Of a DNA stretch of 7,953 nucleotides, positions 5,504 through 7,953 are shown one piece after another; within the stretch, counting starts at the first letter, position 1; each line of letters starts with the position of its first letter. The DNA lies in the NCBI GenBank assembly GCA_023229405.1, contig JALNZH010000178.1, forward strand, positions 1 through 7,953. The letters are read 5' to 3'. Below the pieces are notes generated by a model, which had not been told where the DNA came from, made no database searches, and saw only the letters and a list, made by a program, of their open reading frames with translations. A program made the position numbers and the translations under genes. The stretch is from Bacteroidota bacterium (lineage in GTDB: Bacteria > Bacteroidota > Ignavibacteria > UBA10030 > UBA8401).

Positions 5504-7627
5504 TTATTTCTTTTTCTTTTGCGCCGGTTTTGATTGTTTTGCCGGTGTTTCTTTTTTTAATTCCGGTTTGGAGGCGATTCCTTCCAGTTCATCTGCAAGA
5601 AGATTGGCATCGTAGAGTTTCCTCATCGTTTCAATCATCACACCGGTATGGACTGAAACTGCGCGGTTCTTTTCCTCGGAAAAGGTGAACCGTCCCGGAA
5701 GACTTTCGATATTGCCGTCAAAAATTAATCCAACGACTTCTGCATTCGCATTCACAACGGGCGAACCTGAATTTCCACCGATGATGTCGTTCGTAGTGAC
5801 AAAATTCATCGGTGTAGAAAGATTCAGTTTCCCGATTCCTTCATTAAACCGTTTCGGAAGTTCGAATTCATCTTTGTTCTGGAAACTAAAGGCGCGATCA
5901 TACAATCCGTACATGGTGGTCATGCACGGTGCTTTTGTGCCGTTCATGGGAAATCCTTTCACCTGACCGTACGACAAACGCAGTGTGAAATTTGCATCGG
6001 GGGGAAGTTCCTTCGCATAGACGGCAAAACGGGCTTTCCCGGTTGCTTCCGTGGCAATGGTAAGTGTACCGTTCACGTTCAGATTCTGCCATGTTCTCAT
6101 TTCGTCTCCGATTGGCGCAATACGCAACGCCATTGCAATCATCGGGTCGGTTGATTTCAAAATCTCGTCGCTGCCTGATTCGATTAACGATTTGCGAAAA
6201 GCGATATCGCTCATTTTGGTATTGTTTACCAGGAACCGAGCGGCTTCTTCCGGAGTACGACCCTCCAGCACAGCAACCACCCATGGATCGTTCAGGCCAA
6301 GCATTTCGACCGCTTCTTTCAATCGGTCGATCAGCTGCACTTCCTCAAAATCGATATAGATCGGCGCCGGTGAATAGAGATTTACCAATGTTGCATTCAG
6401 GTTGGCGTCCTGGAATTGTGCAATCCGTTCGCCGTTCGGTTTTTTCATTTCTGTTGCATATCGGGCAATCGTCAGCGCACGGGGAGCAAGCAATCCTGTA
6501 ACTCCGCGATACATGAGTTGATTGAACATTTTTTTATTCCGTTCGGTCGCTGCTGCGATGGAATCCCATGCCCAGCCGAACTGTGCTTGTAATTCGGGAT
6601 TGGCATTGACGTTATCGCGCAGCGCTTTTTCTTCATTCATTTTTTTTGTCATCAGATTTTTGTCTAATAATCCGCCGTATTGACCGCCGATTGCTTTCTG
6701 AGAATTCTCCAAACCGAAGATTAGCGATAATGCACGCCGTTGTTGTTCTTCGCCATGGGCGGCGTACACTCTTAACGCTTCAAGACGCCGTTTGTAATTC
6801 TTCAACTGGAACGGCAACTGGTAGTCCCGGAGATATTCAATTTGCGCAACCGTCTGCTGACGGGCGGTGGAACCGGGATGTCCGGAGGTAAAAACAAGTT
6901 CTCCATCAGTTGCACCAGAGGTTTTCCATTTTAGATAATGTGTTGGTATGAACGGTTTCCCGTTTTCATAAACACGGAAAAAACACATATCCAGATCATA
7001 TCGCGGGAAAGTGAAATTATCTGCATCGCCGCCGTAGAATGCAATCTGCTGTTCCGGCGCCATCACCAGGCGCACATCGGTGAATTTTTTGTATGAGTAG
7101 ATCCAATATTCTGCTCCATTATAGAGCGACACAAGATCGGCACGCATACCAGTCTTCTCGCCGATCTCTTTTTGCAGCTGGGCAAGCACTGCGCGGCGTG
7201 CCTTCGCTGCATCTCCGCCTGTTTTTCCTTTTATTGCTTCTACTACGTTATCAGTAACATTCTGCATCGCCATCAGGACGTTTAGTTCAAGGTCGATACA
7301 TTGCACCTCTTCAGCATTTGTTTTTGCATAGAATCCGGTCGTAACGTAATCATTTCCTTCTTTGGACATCTTCTGAAGTTGTCCGAGTCCCACGTGGTGG
7401 TTCGTCATCACCAGTCCGTTCGATGAGACAAACGAACCGGAACCGCCGTCATTAAATCGAACGGAAGACATGCGGACATGGTCCAGCCACTCCTGGGTGA
7501 TATCGAAGCCATATTTTTCTTTTAATTGTTTTTTTGGCGGATTGTCGAATGTCCACATTCCCTCGTCGGCTAGCGAAATGCCGAACAGGAAAAGAACGAG
7601 TGCCCACATATTCCGAAGATATTTCAT
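5504..7627 (-). CDS. S46 family dipeptidyl-peptidase (DPP7/DPP11-like), exported
   Basis: This 707-residue protein has the usual S46 length. Such enzymes remove dipeptides from the N-terminus of oligopeptides in the periplasm. A signal peptide covers residues 1-20 (MKYLRNMWALVLFLFGISLA), and the mature end DEGMWTFDN is characteristic of the family. The catalytic triad can be placed at His78 (TNHH, 75-78), Asp213 (NFTFPRYDLD, 204-213) and Ser620 (GGNSGSP, 617-623). Asp637 should bind the substrate amino terminus. Gly638, 18 residues after the serine, occupies the site that is Arg in acidic-specific DPP11, which suggests DPP7-like preference for bulky uncharged P1 residues. Two departures from Porphyromonas-type enzymes are TNHHV in place of TNHHC and Phe205 in place of the Trp of the DNW motif. 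The middle (about 260-540) is the helical lid. Residues 687-707 form a Lys-rich tail. AGAGG at 7633-7637, five bases before the ATG, supports the start. A strong terminator follows the gene. Confidence 0.93.
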   Translation of the reverse strand: MKYLRNMWALVLFLFGISLADEGMWTFDNPPKKQLKEKYGFDITQEWLDHVRMSSVRFNDGGSGSFVSSNGLVMTNHHVGLGQLQKMSKEGNDYVTTGFYAKTNAEEVQCIDLELNVLMAMQNVTDNVVEAIKGKTGGDAAKARRAVLAQLQKEIGEKTGMRADLVSLYNGAEYWIYSYKKFTDVRLVMAPEQQIAFYGGDADNFTFPRYDLDMCFFRVYENGKPFIPTHYLKWKTSGATDGELVFTSGHPGSTARQQTVAQIEYLRDYQLPFQLKNYKRRLEALRVYAAHGEEQQRRALSLIFGLENSQKAIGGQYGGLLDKNLMTKKMNEEKALRDNVNANPELQAQFGWAWDSIAAATERNKKMFNQLMYRGVTGLLAPRALTIARYATEMKKPNGERIAQFQDANLNATLVNLYSPAPIYIDFEEVQLIDRLKEAVEMLGLNDPWVVAVLEGRTPEEAARFLVNNTKMSDIAFRKSLIESGSDEILKSTDPMIAMALRIAPIGDEMRTWQNLNVNGTLTIATEATGKARFAVYAKELPPDANFTLRLSYGQVKGFPMNGTKAPCMTTMYGLYDRAFSFQNKDEFELPKRFNEGIGKLNLSTPMNFVTTNDIIGGNSGSPVVNANAEVVGLIFDGNIESLPGRFTFSEEKNRAVSVHTGVMIETMRKLYDANLLADELEGIASKPELKKETPAKQSKPAQKKKK

Positions 7628-7630
7628 AAG

Positions 7631-7637
7631 TACCTCT
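7631..7637 (-). promoter_or_regulatory. Ribosome binding site of the S46 peptidase gene
   Basis: The minus strand reads AGAGGTA and then ACTT before the ATG at 7627, giving a Shine-Dalgarno core with about five bases of spacing. It fixes the start in agreement with the signal peptide. Confidence 0.65.
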
Positions 7638-7691
7638 GCAAGTGTGTAATAGATCGTGGAGTTTAGTGTTTTGTTGTGCTTTGGGATGGTA

Positions 7692-7953
7692 TTATTTCAT
7701 CCGTTTTCCTTTTTCTTCTTCCGTGAAGATCCATCCGACGATTTTTCCGGCGTCGATATCATTGAAGTTGGACCAATATTCCATCGTGCGAAAATTGCGT
7801 GAACTGGTATCGTTGGCAATATACAATTCCACTTCCTTTTTAATCTCGTGCAGACGCTGTTTCCATAGCTGCATGTTTGCGGGACGAAGGTCGATCCAAC
7901 CTGCATGCGCCCACTCTTCGATGGAGGCTGGTGAGATATTCAATTCATTGATG
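7692..7953 (-). CDS. C-terminal fragment of an unidentified protein (5' end outside window)
   Basis: The frame is open to the right edge. Codons upstream of the only nearby alternative start, a TTG at 7943, read INE without a stop, so this is the 3' end of a longer gene. The visible 86 or so residues contain EEWAHAGWIDLRP, a basic helix NMQLWKQRLHEIKKEVE, TSSRNFRTMEYW, and the end GKIVGWIFTEEEKGKRMK. They are rich in Trp and charged residues and show no signal or membrane segment. The tail vaguely recalls the C-terminal extension of some short-chain dehydrogenase-like oxidoreductases, but this is weak memory and no Rossmann motif is in view. I do not assign a function. The gene is co-oriented with the S46 gene 64 bases downstream and no terminator is seen between them, so the two may be co-transcribed. 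Confidence 0.7.
   Translation of the reverse strand, partial: INELNISPASIEEWAHAGWIDLRPANMQLWKQRLHEIKKEVELYIANDTSSRNFRTMEYWSNFNDIDAGKIVGWIFTEEEKGKRMK

Noticed and set aside
6064..6501. 145-residue plus-strand frame opposite the S46 gene
   Set aside because: It lies fully antisense to the lid region of S46 and has Arg/Ser-rich composition typical of shadow frames. No ribosome binding site or motif was seen.
7628..7691. Promoter for the S46 gene in the 64-base gap
   Set aside because: Neither a paired -35/-10 nor a TTTG / TAnnTTTG pattern could be made out, so none is called.
7941..7943. TTG at 7943 as the start of the right-end gene
   Set aside because: The frame stays open to the edge and the upstream codons read sensibly, so the gene is most likely cut by the window.

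Overview
The window looks like chromosomal DNA from a member of the Bacteroidota/Ignavibacteriota side of the FCB group. The best clue is the end of the first protein, a type IX secretion (T9SS) type A sorting domain of the NYPNPFNPST kind, common in Ignavibacteria and related lineages. An S46 dipeptidyl-peptidase and exported proteins with short Gln- or Asp-starting mature ends fit the same group. The placement is inferred from protein style only; there is no rRNA or other marker here.

Layout. Positions 1-3005 (+) hold most of a very large secreted protein whose 5' end lies outside the window. It has a conserved N-terminal region, acidic Asp/Gly loops, a CARDB-like segment with an EF-hand-like loop, a CHRD domain and the C-terminal sorting domain. 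Everything else is on the minus strand. Read in its direction of transcription it runs: the 3' end of an unidentified gene (right edge to 7692), an S46 family serine exopeptidase (7627-5504), a strong intrinsic terminator (5421-5452), an AlaC-type alanine aminotransferase (5394-4207) and an exported HEXXH metallopeptidase-like protein (4210-3095). The last two overlap by four bases (ATGA). A 16-bp inverted repeat (3023-3067) lies between the convergent ends of the secreted protein and the metallopeptidase.

How the genes may work together. The S46 enzyme would cut dipeptides from oligopeptides in the periplasm. The HEXXH protein is probably a second exported peptidase. The cytosolic aminotransferase interconverts alanine/2-oxoglutarate and pyruvate/glutamate. 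Together they suggest peptide and amino-acid use, but the terminator after the S46 gene argues against a single transcript. The secreted protein is a separate, oppositely oriented unit that depends on a T9SS encoded elsewhere.

No mobile element, CRISPR array, tRNA or rRNA was seen, and no stretch over 300 bases lacks a gene. I see no clear new multi-gene system. The points most worth a second look are the S46 active-site variations, the ATGA coupling of a cytosolic transaminase to an exported metallopeptidase, the multi-domain T9SS cargo, and the paired hairpins at 5427-5490.
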